NCBI GenBank assembly: GCA_002418465.1
Contig: DIEE01000098.1
Span: 1-8,664 of the forward strand
Source of the DNA: Pseudomonas sp. UBA5782
GTDB taxonomy: Bacteria; Pseudomonadota; Gammaproteobacteria; Pseudomonadales; Pseudomonadaceae
Direction: 5' to 3'
DNA: 8,664 bases
In this document: piece after piece, positions 1-6,233 of the stretch
Numbering within the stretch: the first letter of the stretch is position 1
Layout: every line of letters starts with the position of its first letter
The notes under the pieces: generated by a model
Seen by the model: only the letters and a program-made list of their open reading frames with translations
Database searches by the model: none
Told to the model about the DNA's origin: nothing
Translations under genes and position numbers: made by a program

Positions 1-176
1 CCGGCAGCACCGTGGCCGAGCGCCCGCAGGAGATGAACAAGAAGCGCCGTCCGGCGGAGAAGAGCGAAGGCGAACGCGGTGCACCGCGCAAACCGCAGGC
101 GGGTGCCCCGGCCAAGCGCCGCAGCACGCCGGCCGGCGACGGCCAGCGTCCAGGCTTCGGGCGCAAGCGTCCGTAA
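1..176 (+). CDS. rluB: C-terminal tail of a basic RNA-binding protein, probably 23S rRNA pseudouridine synthase RluB (5' end outside window)
   Basis: Frame 3 reads 57 codons from position 3 to a TAA at 174-176. The peptide is low-complexity and rich in Lys, Arg, Pro and Gly, starting GSTVAERPQEMNKKRR and ending GFGRKRP. No catalytic domain is in view. Tails of this kind occur on RluB-type pseudouridine synthases and on DEAD-box RNA helicases. I prefer RluB because, as I recall, rluB lies close to this diguanylate cyclase gene in P. aeruginosa (PA3179 and PA3177); that is context, not direct evidence. RluB modifies a uridine in domain V of 23S rRNA in the cytoplasm. The gene converges on the GGDEF gene, and a strong terminator follows 12 bases after the stop. 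That a protein-coding gene ends here is fairly sure; the name is tentative. Confidence 0.5.
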   Translation, partial: GSTVAERPQEMNKKRRPAEKSEGERGAPRKPQAGAPAKRRSTPAGDGQRPGFGRKRP

Positions 177-187
177 GCGTCAACGCA

Positions 188-224
188 AAACAAAACACCC
201 CGCGCAAGGCGGGGTGTTTTGTTT
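188..224. terminator. Bidirectional intrinsic terminator between convergent genes
   Basis: A perfect 16-base-pair inverted repeat joins 188-203 to 209-224 around a 5-base loop (GCAAG). The inner arm is the GC-rich CACCCCGC/GCGGGGTG. The outer arm is AAAACAAAA on one side and TTTTGTTT on the other, so the transcript of either strand ends in a U-rich tract. It sits 12 bases after the left gene's stop and about 45 bases after the diguanylate cyclase stop, so it can end both transcripts. Confidence 0.93.
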
Positions 225-269
225 GCGGCGCTCGATTGGCCAGCCGCCTTGTTCAGGTGGCGGCCGCGA

Positions 270-1196
270 TCAGCTTGCCAGCATCATCCGGTTGCGGCCG
301 TCTCGCTTGGCGGCGTAGAGCGCCTCGTCGGCGCGCTGGGTGAGGCTTTCCGCGGACTCGAAGGGCTGCAGTGCGGCGCAACCCAGGCTCATCGACAGGC
401 GGATGGCCTGGCCCTGGCTCAGGTACTGCAGGTTCTCGATGGTGCTGCGCAGGCGCTCGCCGACCAGGCTGGCGGCCTCGATGCTGGTGTTGGAGAGCAG
501 CACCATGAACTCCTCGCCGCCGAAGCGGAAGATCATGTCGACGTTGCGCAGCTGGCTTTTCAAGGCGGCGGAAACCGCGCGCAGCACGTCGTCGCCGACA
601 CCGTGGCCGTAGCCGTCGTTGATCAGCTTGAAGTGGTCGAGGTCGAGCATCAGCAGGCACAGCGGTTGCGAATGGCGGTGGGCCATGTCCACTTCGCGGA
701 TCAGCGACTGGTTCATGGCGATGCGGTTGCCGGTGCCGGTCAGCGGGTCGCGCAGGGCGTTCTGCAGGGCGCAGCGGTAGAGCAGCGCATTGCGCAGCGG
801 GAACACCAGGCAGGACAGCAGAGATTCCACCTGGCCCAGCTCGAAGTCGTCGAAACGCTGGTTGCGGCGGAACACCAGCTCGCCCATGTATTCGCCGGCC
901 TGGTTGAGGTTGTAGCTGGCGCTGTGGGTGCCGCGATCGCCGAACTGCAGGGCAAGCTCGCTGCTCGGGTGGGAGAAGGTCATGGCGTCCAGCGGCACCA
1001 GGCGCTGAACCTCGCGGAAGAACACCTCGAGAATGCGCTCCACCTCCAGACTGGTCTGCAGCAGCAGGGTCAGTTGGCGATGCAGCTCGCTCAGCGTTAC
1101 CGGTTGCAGGGTAACGGGGCGGGTTTCCGAGTAGCCCATGCGCTGGAGGCGGGCGGCATCGAAATCGATGGTGTTCTTTTTGCTGGGAGGGACCAT
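270..1196 (-). CDS. Diguanylate cyclase with a GAF-like N-terminal region and a C-terminal GGDEF domain
   Basis: This 308-residue protein should make cyclic di-GMP from two GTP in the cytoplasm. The GGDEF domain spans about residues 145-305: DPLTGTGNR (150-158), the metal-binding LDLDHFK segment (184-190), the active-site loop GGEEF (226-230) and a regular C-terminal ADEALYAAKRDGRN. An inhibitory I-site, RNVD (217-220), lies exactly five residues before GGEEF, so product feedback is expected. Residues 36-145 look like a small sensory domain, perhaps GAF; its ligand is unknown, and I see no membrane segment or signal peptide. The ATG at 1196 follows a purine-rich ribosome site (GAAGGAAGAG). 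A sigma-54-like promoter lies 46 bases upstream, so the gene is probably transcribed separately from yciK behind it. By order and form it corresponds to P. aeruginosa PA3177, which I recall being reported as an active cyclase. The domain call is very sure; the signal is not known. Confidence 0.95.
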   Translation of the reverse strand: MVPPSKKNTIDFDAARLQRMGYSETRPVTLQPVTLSELHRQLTLLLQTSLEVERILEVFFREVQRLVPLDAMTFSHPSSELALQFGDRGTHSASYNLNQAGEYMGELVFRRNQRFDDFELGQVESLLSCLVFPLRNALLYRCALQNALRDPLTGTGNRIAMNQSLIREVDMAHRHSQPLCLLMLDLDHFKLINDGYGHGVGDDVLRAVSAALKSQLRNVDMIFRFGGEEFMVLLSNTSIEAASLVGERLRSTIENLQYLSQGQAIRLSMSLGCAALQPFESAESLTQRADEALYAAKRDGRNRMMLAS

Positions 1197-1241
1197 GGCG
1201 CTCTTCCTTCAACGCTGGCGTGCGTCTGTTGAAGGGACTAG

Positions 1242-1257
1242 AGCGAAATGTGTGCCA
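1242..1257 (-). promoter_or_regulatory. Putative sigma-54 (RpoN) promoter for the diguanylate cyclase gene
   Basis: Read on the minus strand the site is TGGCACACATTTCGCT. The RpoN consensus is TGGCACG-N4-TTGCW, with GG and GC ten bases apart. Here TGGCAC is exact, the GG-N10-GC spacing is exact, and the -12 box is TCGCT instead of TTGCT. If C1243 is -12, transcription would begin near 1231, giving a leader of about 35 bases that contains the ribosome site. I saw no better sigma-70 promoter in this gap. Confidence 0.6.
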
Positions 1258-1260
1258 GGA

Positions 1261-1289
1261 TATTTTTTTCGTTATTTATCAGCGGGCTA
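1261..1289. promoter_or_regulatory. A/T-rich stretch with an IHF-like core, candidate DNA-bending site
   Basis: In a GC-rich region, 1261-1280 is almost pure A/T (a run of seven T, then GTTATTTATC). It runs into TATCAGCGGGCTA at 1277-1289, which matches the IHF core WATCAANNNNTTR at 7 of 9 defined positions, with the A/T tract on the expected 5' side. It lies between the sigma-54-like promoter and the inverted repeat at 1323-1344, where IHF usually bends DNA at such promoters. The match is imperfect and could be chance. Confidence 0.3.
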
Positions 1290-1322
1290 GGTGATTTAGG
1301 CGGCCATCGCGGCAAGCTTTCG

Positions 1323-1344
1323 CCGGTTATCCGGCGCGAACCGG
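1323..1344. promoter_or_regulatory. Inverted repeat CCGGTT-N10-AACCGG, candidate enhancer site
   Basis: Perfect 6-base arms (1323-1328 and 1339-1344) are separated by 10 bases, with the centre about 100 bases upstream of the predicted start near 1231. Activators of sigma-54 promoters bind palindromes at about this distance. The same bases can also form an overlapping hairpin (CGCCGG/CCGGCG, 1321-1336, loop TTAT), so the repeat may act in RNA or be a by-product of high GC. The activator cannot be named. Confidence 0.25.
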
Positions 1345-1385
1345 CCGCCCTCTGCCGTTCGCCTTGCCGCTCCCGACGTAAATCT

Positions 1386-1409
1386 GACGGCGGCCACGAG
1401 GCCGCCATC
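1386..1409 (-). terminator. Weak candidate terminator after yciK
   Basis: Just past the yciK stop, a 7-base-pair GC stem pairs 1389-1395 (GGCGGCC) with 1400-1406 (GGCCGCC) around loop ACGA. It extends by two pairs beyond one mismatch. On the minus strand it is followed by GTCAGATTT, a poor U tract. Its position after the last gene of the run supports a termination role, but the weak tail makes efficiency doubtful. Confidence 0.4.
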
Positions 1410-1414
1410 GATCC

Positions 1415-2155
1415 TCACTGGGCGTTGAACTGCTGGCCGTTGACGCCCTTGCTGTCCGGGCCCATCAGGTACAGGTAGACCGGCATGATCGCGTCCGGCT
1501 CCGGGTTGTTCACCGGGTTTTCGCCGGGATAGGCGTGGGCACGCATGGCGGTGCGCGTGGCGCCCGGGTTGATGCTGTTGGAGCGCACGGGGTAGGTGCC
1601 GTCGGCTTCGTCGGCGAGCACCTGCATCAGGCCTTCGGTGGCGAACTTGGAGACCGCATAGGCGCCCCAGTAGGCGCGGCCCTTGCGGCCGACGCTGCTG
1701 GAGGTGAACACCACCGAGGCATCCTCGGACAGCTTGAGCAGCGGCAGCAGGGCGCTGGTGAGCATGAACATGGCGTTGACGTTGATCTGCATGACGCGCA
1801 TGAAGTTCTCGCCCGAGAGTTGCTCCAGCGGCGTGCGCGGGCCGACGATGGCGGCGTTGTGCAGCAGCCCGTCGAGGCGGCCGAACTCGCTTTCGATCAT
1901 CGCCGCCAGCTCGTCGAACTGATGCGGCTGGGCGGTTTCCAGGTTCAGCGGGATCACCGCCGCCTGCGCGTGGCCGGCCGCTTCGATCTCGTCGTAGACC
2001 AGGTTCAGGTTCTCTTCGTTGCTGCCCAGCAGCAGCACGGTGGCGCCATGTGCGGCGTAGGCCTTGGCGGCGGACGCGCCGATGCCACGGCCGGCGCCGG
2101 TGACCAGGATGACGCGGCCCTGCAGCAGGTCGGGGCGGGCGGTGTAGTCGAACAT
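1415..2155 (-). CDS. yciK: YciK family short-chain dehydrogenase/reductase
   Basis: This is a 246-residue cytoplasmic oxidoreductase of the classical short-chain dehydrogenase family with a Rossmann fold. Visible elements are the dinucleotide-binding TGAGRGIG (19-26), HNAA (99-102, replacing the usual NNAG), Asn125, Ser153 and the catalytic Tyr166-x3-Lys170. The length and the N-terminal MFDYTARPDLL fit YciK, whose substrate is not firmly known. I chose the ATG at 2155 because AAGGAG sits six bases before it; the in-frame ATG at 2179 would add eight residues and place this ribosome site inside the gene. It lies 81 bases after mupP on the same strand and is probably cotranscribed with ubiG and mupP, a grouping I recall from P. 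aeruginosa (PA3171-PA3173). No key residue is missing. Family assignment is very sure; the physiological reaction is unknown. Confidence 0.93.
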   Translation of the reverse strand: MFDYTARPDLLQGRVILVTGAGRGIGASAAKAYAAHGATVLLLGSNEENLNLVYDEIEAAGHAQAAVIPLNLETAQPHQFDELAAMIESEFGRLDGLLHNAAIVGPRTPLEQLSGENFMRVMQINVNAMFMLTSALLPLLKLSEDASVVFTSSSVGRKGRAYWGAYAVSKFATEGLMQVLADEADGTYPVRSNSINPGATRTAMRAHAYPGENPVNNPEPDAIMPVYLYLMGPDSKGVNGQQFNAQ

Positions 2156-2161
2156 GAGGGG

Positions 2162-2167
2162 CTCCTT
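2162..2167 (-). promoter_or_regulatory. Ribosome binding site that decides the yciK start
   Basis: The minus strand reads CGAAGGAGCCCCTCATG, placing AAGGAG six bases before the ATG at 2155. This favours that start over the in-frame ATG at 2179. Confidence 0.85.
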
Positions 2168-2170
2168 CGA

Positions 2171-2192
2171 GCGCGGCACGCCTCGGCCGCGC
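2171..2192 (-). other. Hairpin in the mupP-yciK gap, just before the yciK ribosome site
   Basis: A perfect 7-base inverted repeat, GCGCGGC (2171-2177) and GCCGCGC (2186-2192), encloses an 8-base loop. In the mRNA it would end three bases before the AAGGAG of yciK. There is no U tract, so it is not a classical terminator. It could stabilise or mark a processing point in the message, or limit ribosome access, or simply reflect high GC. Confidence 0.4.
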
Positions 2193-2236
2193 GGGTCAAC
2201 ATTGGCGAATCGGATGGGTGGAGTGGCGGCGCCCGG

Positions 2237-2908
2237 TCAGCAGCCGCAGAGCGCACGCTCGAGCAGCGCACGCAGTTCCAGGGGGTGGTCGATGACCGCA
2301 TCGGCGCCCCAACTGCGGGGATTGTCCTGCGGATGGATGTAGCCGTAGCTGACGCCCACCGTGCGGGTGCCGGCAGCGCGGCCGGATTCGATGTCGCGCA
2401 GGTCGTCGCCGACGAACAGAACGCTGGCCGGCGCAAGATCCAGGCGCTGGCAGGCCAGGGTGAGCATCTCCGGGTCCGGTTTGCTGTGCGTCACGTGGTC
2501 CGGGCAGATCAGCAGCGCCGAGCGTTCGGCCAGGCCGAGCTGCTGCATGATCGGTTCGGCGTAGCGCAGTGGCTTGTTGGTCACCACGCCCCAGATCAGC
2601 CCGGCCTTCTCGATGTCGACGAGCACCTCGGCCATGCCCTCGTAGAGGTGGCTGAAGGTGGCGCAATGGCTCTGGTAGCGCTCGAGGAATTCCAGGCGCA
2701 GGGTTTCGAACGCGTCGGACAGCGGGTCGACCTCGAAGGCATTGACCACCATCGCCCGCGCGCCGCCGGAGACCACGTCGCGCACGGTCTTCTCCGCGAT
2801 CGGCTGCAGCCCGCGCGCCGCTCGCATCGCCTGGATCACCGCGATGAAATCCGGCGCGGTGTCCAGCAGGGTGCCGTCCATGTCGAAGAGCACTGCTCGT
2901 ATGCGCAT
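2237..2908 (-). CDS. mupP: N-acetylmuramic acid 6-phosphate phosphatase MupP (HAD family)
   Basis: This 223-residue phosphatase of the haloacid dehalogenase superfamily should remove phosphate from MurNAc-6-phosphate. That step belongs to the AnmK-MupP-AmgK-MurU route, which returns recovered peptidoglycan sugar to UDP-MurNAc in pseudomonads. All four HAD motifs are present: DMDGT (9-13, nucleophile Asp9 and acid/base Asp11), Thr110 in VVTNK, Lys143 in HSKPDP and GDDLRD (167-172). A helical cap of about residues 17-85 lies between motifs I and II, as in phosphoglycolate-phosphatase-like enzymes. The ATG at 2908 begins five bases after the ubiG stop, with GAAGGAGG inside the end of ubiG, so the two are probably translationally coupled. 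Older annotation would call it phosphoglycolate phosphatase (Gph). The position between ubiG and yciK is the argument for MupP. In Pseudomonas this pathway affects fosfomycin tolerance and AmpC induction. Confidence 0.9.
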   Translation of the reverse strand: MRIRAVLFDMDGTLLDTAPDFIAVIQAMRAARGLQPIAEKTVRDVVSGGARAMVVNAFEVDPLSDAFETLRLEFLERYQSHCATFSHLYEGMAEVLVDIEKAGLIWGVVTNKPLRYAEPIMQQLGLAERSALLICPDHVTHSKPDPEMLTLACQRLDLAPASVLFVGDDLRDIESGRAAGTRTVGVSYGYIHPQDNPRSWGADAVIDHPLELRALLERALCGC

Positions 2909-2913
2909 GCGCC

Positions 2914-3612
2914 TCACGCCTCCTTCAGTGTCTGGACCATGTAGTTGACGTCGACGTCCGCGGCCAGCTTGTAGCGCTTGCTCAGCGGGTTGTAGGTCAG
3001 GCCGATGATGTCCTTCACCTGCAGGCCGGCGTCGCGTGCCCAGGTGCCCAGCTCTGAGGGACGGATGAACTTGGCGAAGTCGTGGGTGCCGCGCGGCAGC
3101 AGGCGCATCAGGTACTCGGCGCCGACGATGGCGAACAGCCAGGCCTTGGGGTTGCGGTTGATGGTGGAGAAGAACACCTGGCCGCCGGGCTTGACCAGGG
3201 CGTAGCAGGCGCGGATCACCGAGGCCGGGTCGGGCACGTGCTCGAGCATTTCCAGGCAGGTGACCACGTCGAACTGGCCGGGCATTTCCGCGGCCATGGC
3301 TTCGGCGGTGATCTGCCGGTATTCCACCGGCACGCCGGATTCGAGCTGGTGCAGGCGTGCCACCGAGAGCGGCGCCTCGCCCATGTCGATGCCGATCACC
3401 TCGGCGCCGCGCTGGGCCATGGCTTCGCTGAGAATGCCGCCGCCGCAGCCGATGTCGATGACCTTCTTGCCGGCCAGGCCGACGCGCTCGTCGATCCAGT
3501 TGACCCGCAGCGGGTTGATGTCGTGCAGGGGTTTGAACTCGCTTTCGCGGTCCCACCAGCGGTGGGCCAGGGCTTCGAATTTGGCGATTTCGGCGTGATC
3601 GACATTGCTCAT
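2914..3612 (-). CDS. ubiG: Ubiquinone biosynthesis O-methyltransferase UbiG
   Basis: This 232-residue class I SAM-dependent methyltransferase carries out both O-methylations of the ubiquinone ring, at the cytoplasmic face of the inner membrane. The N-terminus, with FEALAHRWWDRESEFKPLH (12-30), is a UbiG hallmark. The SAM-binding motif is DIGCGGGILSEAMA (53-66), followed by the acidic IGID at the end of the second strand (73-76), EMLEHVPDP (121-129) and the membrane-association region STINRNPKAWLF (149-160). Length is normal for the family. I chose the ATG at 3612: the upstream in-frame ATG at 3624 follows a pyrimidine-rich tract without a ribosome site, and UbiG proteins of this group begin MSNVDHAEI, as I recall. 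It is the first gene of the ubiG-mupP-yciK run. The 121-base gap before it shows no clear promoter or terminator, so read-through from mtaD is possible. Confidence 0.96.
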   Translation of the reverse strand: MSNVDHAEIAKFEALAHRWWDRESEFKPLHDINPLRVNWIDERVGLAGKKVIDIGCGGGILSEAMAQRGAEVIGIDMGEAPLSVARLHQLESGVPVEYRQITAEAMAAEMPGQFDVVTCLEMLEHVPDPASVIRACYALVKPGGQVFFSTINRNPKAWLFAIVGAEYLMRLLPRGTHDFAKFIRPSELGTWARDAGLQVKDIIGLTYNPLSKRYKLAADVDVNYMVQTLKEA

Positions 3613-3733
3613 AGGGTTTTCCATCGAAACGAGAAAGAGGAGGGCGCGGCCGGGCGGACATGTTGCCAGCTTGTCGGCGCCGATTGGCTCATCGACGTCG
3701 GCCCAATGTATGCCAATTTGTCGCAGGTGGGCG

Positions 3734-5053
3734 TCAGCCGCCGCGAATGCGCGCGCCCCACTGGCGCGCGTTGGCGATGATGCGTTGTTCGTCCATGCGT
3801 GTCAGGCGACCGTCGTCGAGCAAGGGCTTGCCGGCGACCCAGACGTGCTTCACGCAGTCCCGCCCGCAGGCGTAGATCAGTTGCGAGACCGGATCGTAGA
3901 CCGGCTGCTGGGCCAGGCCGTTGAGGTCGAAGGCGACCAGGTCGGCGAACTTGCCGATTTCCAGCGAGCCGCAGCAGGCGTCCAGGCCGAGGGCGCGCGC
4001 GCCGTTCAGCGTGGCCATGCGCAGCGCGCGGTGCGCGTCCAGGGCTGTCGCCGAGCCGGCCACGGCCTTGGCCAGCAGCGCCGCGGTACGGGTTTCGCCG
4101 AGCAGATCGAGGTCGTTGTTGCTGGCCGCGCCGTCGGTGCCGAGGGCGACGTTGACGCCGGCCTGCCAGAGCTTTTCCACCGGGCAGAAACCGCTGGCCA
4201 GCTTGAGATTGGATTCCGGGCAATGGATCACGCTGCTGTTGCTTTCCACCAGCAGCGCCAGGTCCTCGTCGTTCACCTGGGTCATGTGCACGGCCTGGAA
4301 GCGCGGGCCGAGCAGGCCGAGGCGGGCGATGCGCGCCAGCGGCCGTTCGCCGGTCTGTTCGACGGCCTGCTGCACCTCGAAGGCGGTTTCGTGGACGTGC
4401 ATATGAATGCCGGCGTCCAACTGGTCGGCGAGCATGAGGATGTTCGCCAGCTTCTCGTCGCTCACCGTGTAGGGCGCGTGCGGGCCGAAGGCGACCTTCA
4501 GCCGCGGGTGATGGCGCAGGTCGTCGAACAGCTCCAGGCCACGGCGCAGGGCGTCGGCCGGGTCGGCGGCGCCGGGCATCGGGAAATCCAGGATCGGCAG
4601 GCTGATCTGCGCACGCACGCCGGCGTTATGCATCGCCTCGCTGGCGACCTGCGGGTAGAAGTACTGGTCGCAGAAACAGGTGATGCCGCCCTTGAGCTGC
4701 TCGGCGATGGCCAGCTCGGTGCCGTCGCGGACGAACTCCTCGTCGACCCAGCGCCCTTCGGCGGGCCAGATGTGGCGTTCCAGCCAGGCCTTCAGCGGCA
4801 GGTCATCGGCCATCCCGCGGAACAGGCTCATCGCCGCGTGGCCGTGAGCGTTGATCAGCCCCGGCGCGAGCAGCATGCCGGGCAGTTCGCGTACGTCGGC
4901 GGCGCCACTGGTGAGCAGTTCCTCGCGCGGGGCGATGCAGGCGATACGCCCGTCGCGAACGGCCAGGCCGTGGCCAGCGAGCACCACGCCGGCCGGTTCC
5001 ACCGGGACCAGCCAGGTCGGCAGCAAGATGAGGTCGTAACGGTCTTCGCTCAT
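3734..5053 (-). CDS. mtaD: 5'-Methylthioadenosine/S-adenosylhomocysteine deaminase (amidohydrolase family)
   Basis: This 439-residue cytoplasmic zinc-dependent aminohydrolase of the TRZ/ATZ group should remove ammonia from the adenine ring of methylthioadenosine and related nucleosides. Metal and catalytic residues are all present: His70 and His72 (NAHGH), His219 and Glu222 (HVHET), His257 (AVHM) and Asp307 (GTDG). The SNND at 311-314 and the C-terminal GKFADLVAFDL are typical of the group. The barrel is flanked by the N- and C-terminal beta-sandwich strands. In P. aeruginosa the counterpart next to ubiG (PA3170) is reported to deaminate methylthioadenosine; adenosine and S-adenosylhomocysteine are alternative substrates. 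The start overlaps the stop of the upstream lipoprotein gene by four bases (ATGA), with AGGA six bases before it, so translational coupling is likely. Family call is very sure; substrate preference is inferred. Confidence 0.92.
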   Translation of the reverse strand: MSEDRYDLILLPTWLVPVEPAGVVLAGHGLAVRDGRIACIAPREELLTSGAADVRELPGMLLAPGLINAHGHAAMSLFRGMADDLPLKAWLERHIWPAEGRWVDEEFVRDGTELAIAEQLKGGITCFCDQYFYPQVASEAMHNAGVRAQISLPILDFPMPGAADPADALRRGLELFDDLRHHPRLKVAFGPHAPYTVSDEKLANILMLADQLDAGIHMHVHETAFEVQQAVEQTGERPLARIARLGLLGPRFQAVHMTQVNDEDLALLVESNSSVIHCPESNLKLASGFCPVEKLWQAGVNVALGTDGAASNNDLDLLGETRTAALLAKAVAGSATALDAHRALRMATLNGARALGLDACCGSLEIGKFADLVAFDLNGLAQQPVYDPVSQLIYACGRDCVKHVWVAGKPLLDDGRLTRMDEQRIIANARQWGARIRGG

Positions 5054-6153
5054 GGGATGTCCTGGGGCTTGGCCCGGTAGATTTCCGCGTACAGCGGCCA
5101 GTGGTCGGACACGCCGTCGTCGTGTTTGCCGTCATCGAAGCGCGATGGCGAGCCCCATTTGTTCACCTGGTAACGGCTCTGGTGGGCGAGGCGGATGCTC
5201 GCCGGATCGACCTTCCAGCCGTTGAAGCCGGTACCGGTCATCTGTGGCGGGAACGCCAGAATGTCGAAGAACGACCACTGGCGCAGCGTGTGGTAGTAGT
5301 AGCTGCCCTTGCACTCGGCGCAGCCGATCAGGTGCGAAACGCTCCAGGTGCTGGCCAGGTTCCTGGCGATGTAGCCGTGTTGCAGCTCCTCGCCGGCGTT
5401 GATGTTGAAGTCGCCGCCGACGATCGGCAGCACGTCGGCCGGCAGCTGGCTCTTCAGCACCGCGAGGTAGTCCACCGCCTGGCGGCGCAGGTAGCCGGGG
5501 CCGCCGCCGGACGGCAGGTGCACGGCGAACACCGAGGCCTTCTGCCCGCCCGGCAGCAGCAGGCGCACTTCGAGGATACCGCGGGTCTTGCCGGTCTTGT
5601 CCGAGCGGTCGTCGCCCTCGGCGTGGTACGGCACCTTGTGCAGGATCGGCGCGTCCCACTGCGGCAGGCGGCTGAGCACGGCGGTGTCGATGCCGCGCTC
5701 GTCCCAGCCTTCGAGCAGCACGCGGGTCTGGTAGGCGGACTTGCCCAGCCGGGCGTTGAGCATCTCGACCACCGCGAGGTTTTCCACCTCGTCGAGCATG
5801 AGGATGTCCGGCCCGCGGCCGTCATCGATCTGGCCGATGACGTCGGCCAGGCGGCTCAGCTTCTCGTCCAGCTTGGCCTCGGTCCAGTCGGTCTTCTCGC
5901 ACTGCTCGCGCCAGGCCGGCACCTTGATCTTCGCGCAGGTCGCCAGGTATTCCGGGTGCGCCTGCTTGACCGCCAGCGGCAGGTAGGCGAAGTCGTCCTT
6001 GCCCTGGTCATGCACGGTGTCGAAGAGGTTCTCGACGTTGTAGGTCATCAGCGAGACGCGCGGTTCGCCGGCGTCGTGGCTGGAGGTGGAGGCGCAGCCG
6101 GCCAGGCCAAGGGCGACCAGCAGCGGCAGGTAACACAGGCGCGGATAATTCAT
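5050..6153 (-). CDS. Endonuclease/exonuclease/phosphatase (EEP) family lipoprotein, probable exported nuclease
   Basis: This 367-residue protein begins with a lipoprotein signal: Arg5, a hydrophobic stretch and lipobox LAGC with Cys20. The second mature residue is Ala, so transport to the outer membrane is plausible. The rest is one EEP domain related to DNase I: TYNVENLFD (37-45, Asn39), DEVEN (121-125, Glu122 as metal ligand), RGIDTAVLSR (153-162), VHLPSG with His211 or neighbouring His212 region (211-216), GGDFNI (246-251, Asp248 and Asn250) and the closing SDHWPL (349-354, Asp350 and His351). The catalytic set is complete, so it should cut phosphodiesters or phosphomonoesters outside the cytoplasm. 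Four cysteines (73, 85, 278, 281) may form two disulfides. It lies 80 bases after the S1/P1-like gene and overlaps mtaD by four bases, which suggests a role in nucleic acid or nucleotide use. The exact substrate (DNA, RNA or nucleotides) cannot be told; a phospholipid or inositol phosphate substrate is less likely but possible. Confidence 0.88.
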   Translation of the reverse strand: MNYPRLCYLPLLVALGLAGCASTSSHDAGEPRVSLMTYNVENLFDTVHDQGKDDFAYLPLAVKQAHPEYLATCAKIKVPAWREQCEKTDWTEAKLDEKLSRLADVIGQIDDGRGPDILMLDEVENLAVVEMLNARLGKSAYQTRVLLEGWDERGIDTAVLSRLPQWDAPILHKVPYHAEGDDRSDKTGKTRGILEVRLLLPGGQKASVFAVHLPSGGGPGYLRRQAVDYLAVLKSQLPADVLPIVGGDFNINAGEELQHGYIARNLASTWSVSHLIGCAECKGSYYYHTLRQWSFFDILAFPPQMTGTGFNGWKVDPASIRLAHQSRYQVNKWGSPSRFDDGKHDDGVSDHWPLYAEIYRAKPQDIP

Positions 6154-6233
6154 GGCGACTCACTTTCGTCGGGCAAAGGGGTGGCCTACCGACCGGGAAA
6201 AGCGCCGGCCGGCGGGTTATCGGGGGTGATGCG

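Noticed and set aside
219..1232. Plus-strand open frame (337 codons) opposite the GGDEF gene
   Set aside because: Antisense to a complete diguanylate cyclase, and it begins inside the bidirectional terminator.
1535..2944. Long plus-strand open frame (469 codons) across yciK and mupP
   Set aside because: It runs through two well-supported opposite-strand genes and has repetitive composition with no recognisable motif.
2237..3661. One 474-codon minus-strand frame that appears to fuse sequence to MupP
   Set aside because: Only the last 223 codons are real (MupP, from 2908). The earlier part is an out-of-frame reading of ubiG and is Arg/Pro-rich without motifs.
3613..3733. Possible ubiG promoter or mtaD terminator in the 121-base gap
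   Set aside because: The best -10-like hexamer (TACATT) has no -35 partner at proper spacing, and the TCGGCGCCGA palindrome has no U tract. I see nothing firm in this gap.
3605..5080. Long plus-strand open frame (491 codons) opposite mtaD
   Set aside because: It is antisense to a gene with complete catalytic motifs, and its translation is low-complexity (Gln, Val, Ala, Gly, His) with no family resemblance, as expected from a high-GC reverse frame.
6203..6214. Palindrome CGCCGGCCGGCG followed on the minus strand by CTTTTCC, possible terminator between the S1/P1-like and EEP genes
   Set aside because: The stem can be only four base pairs around a four-base loop and the U run is short; too weak to call.
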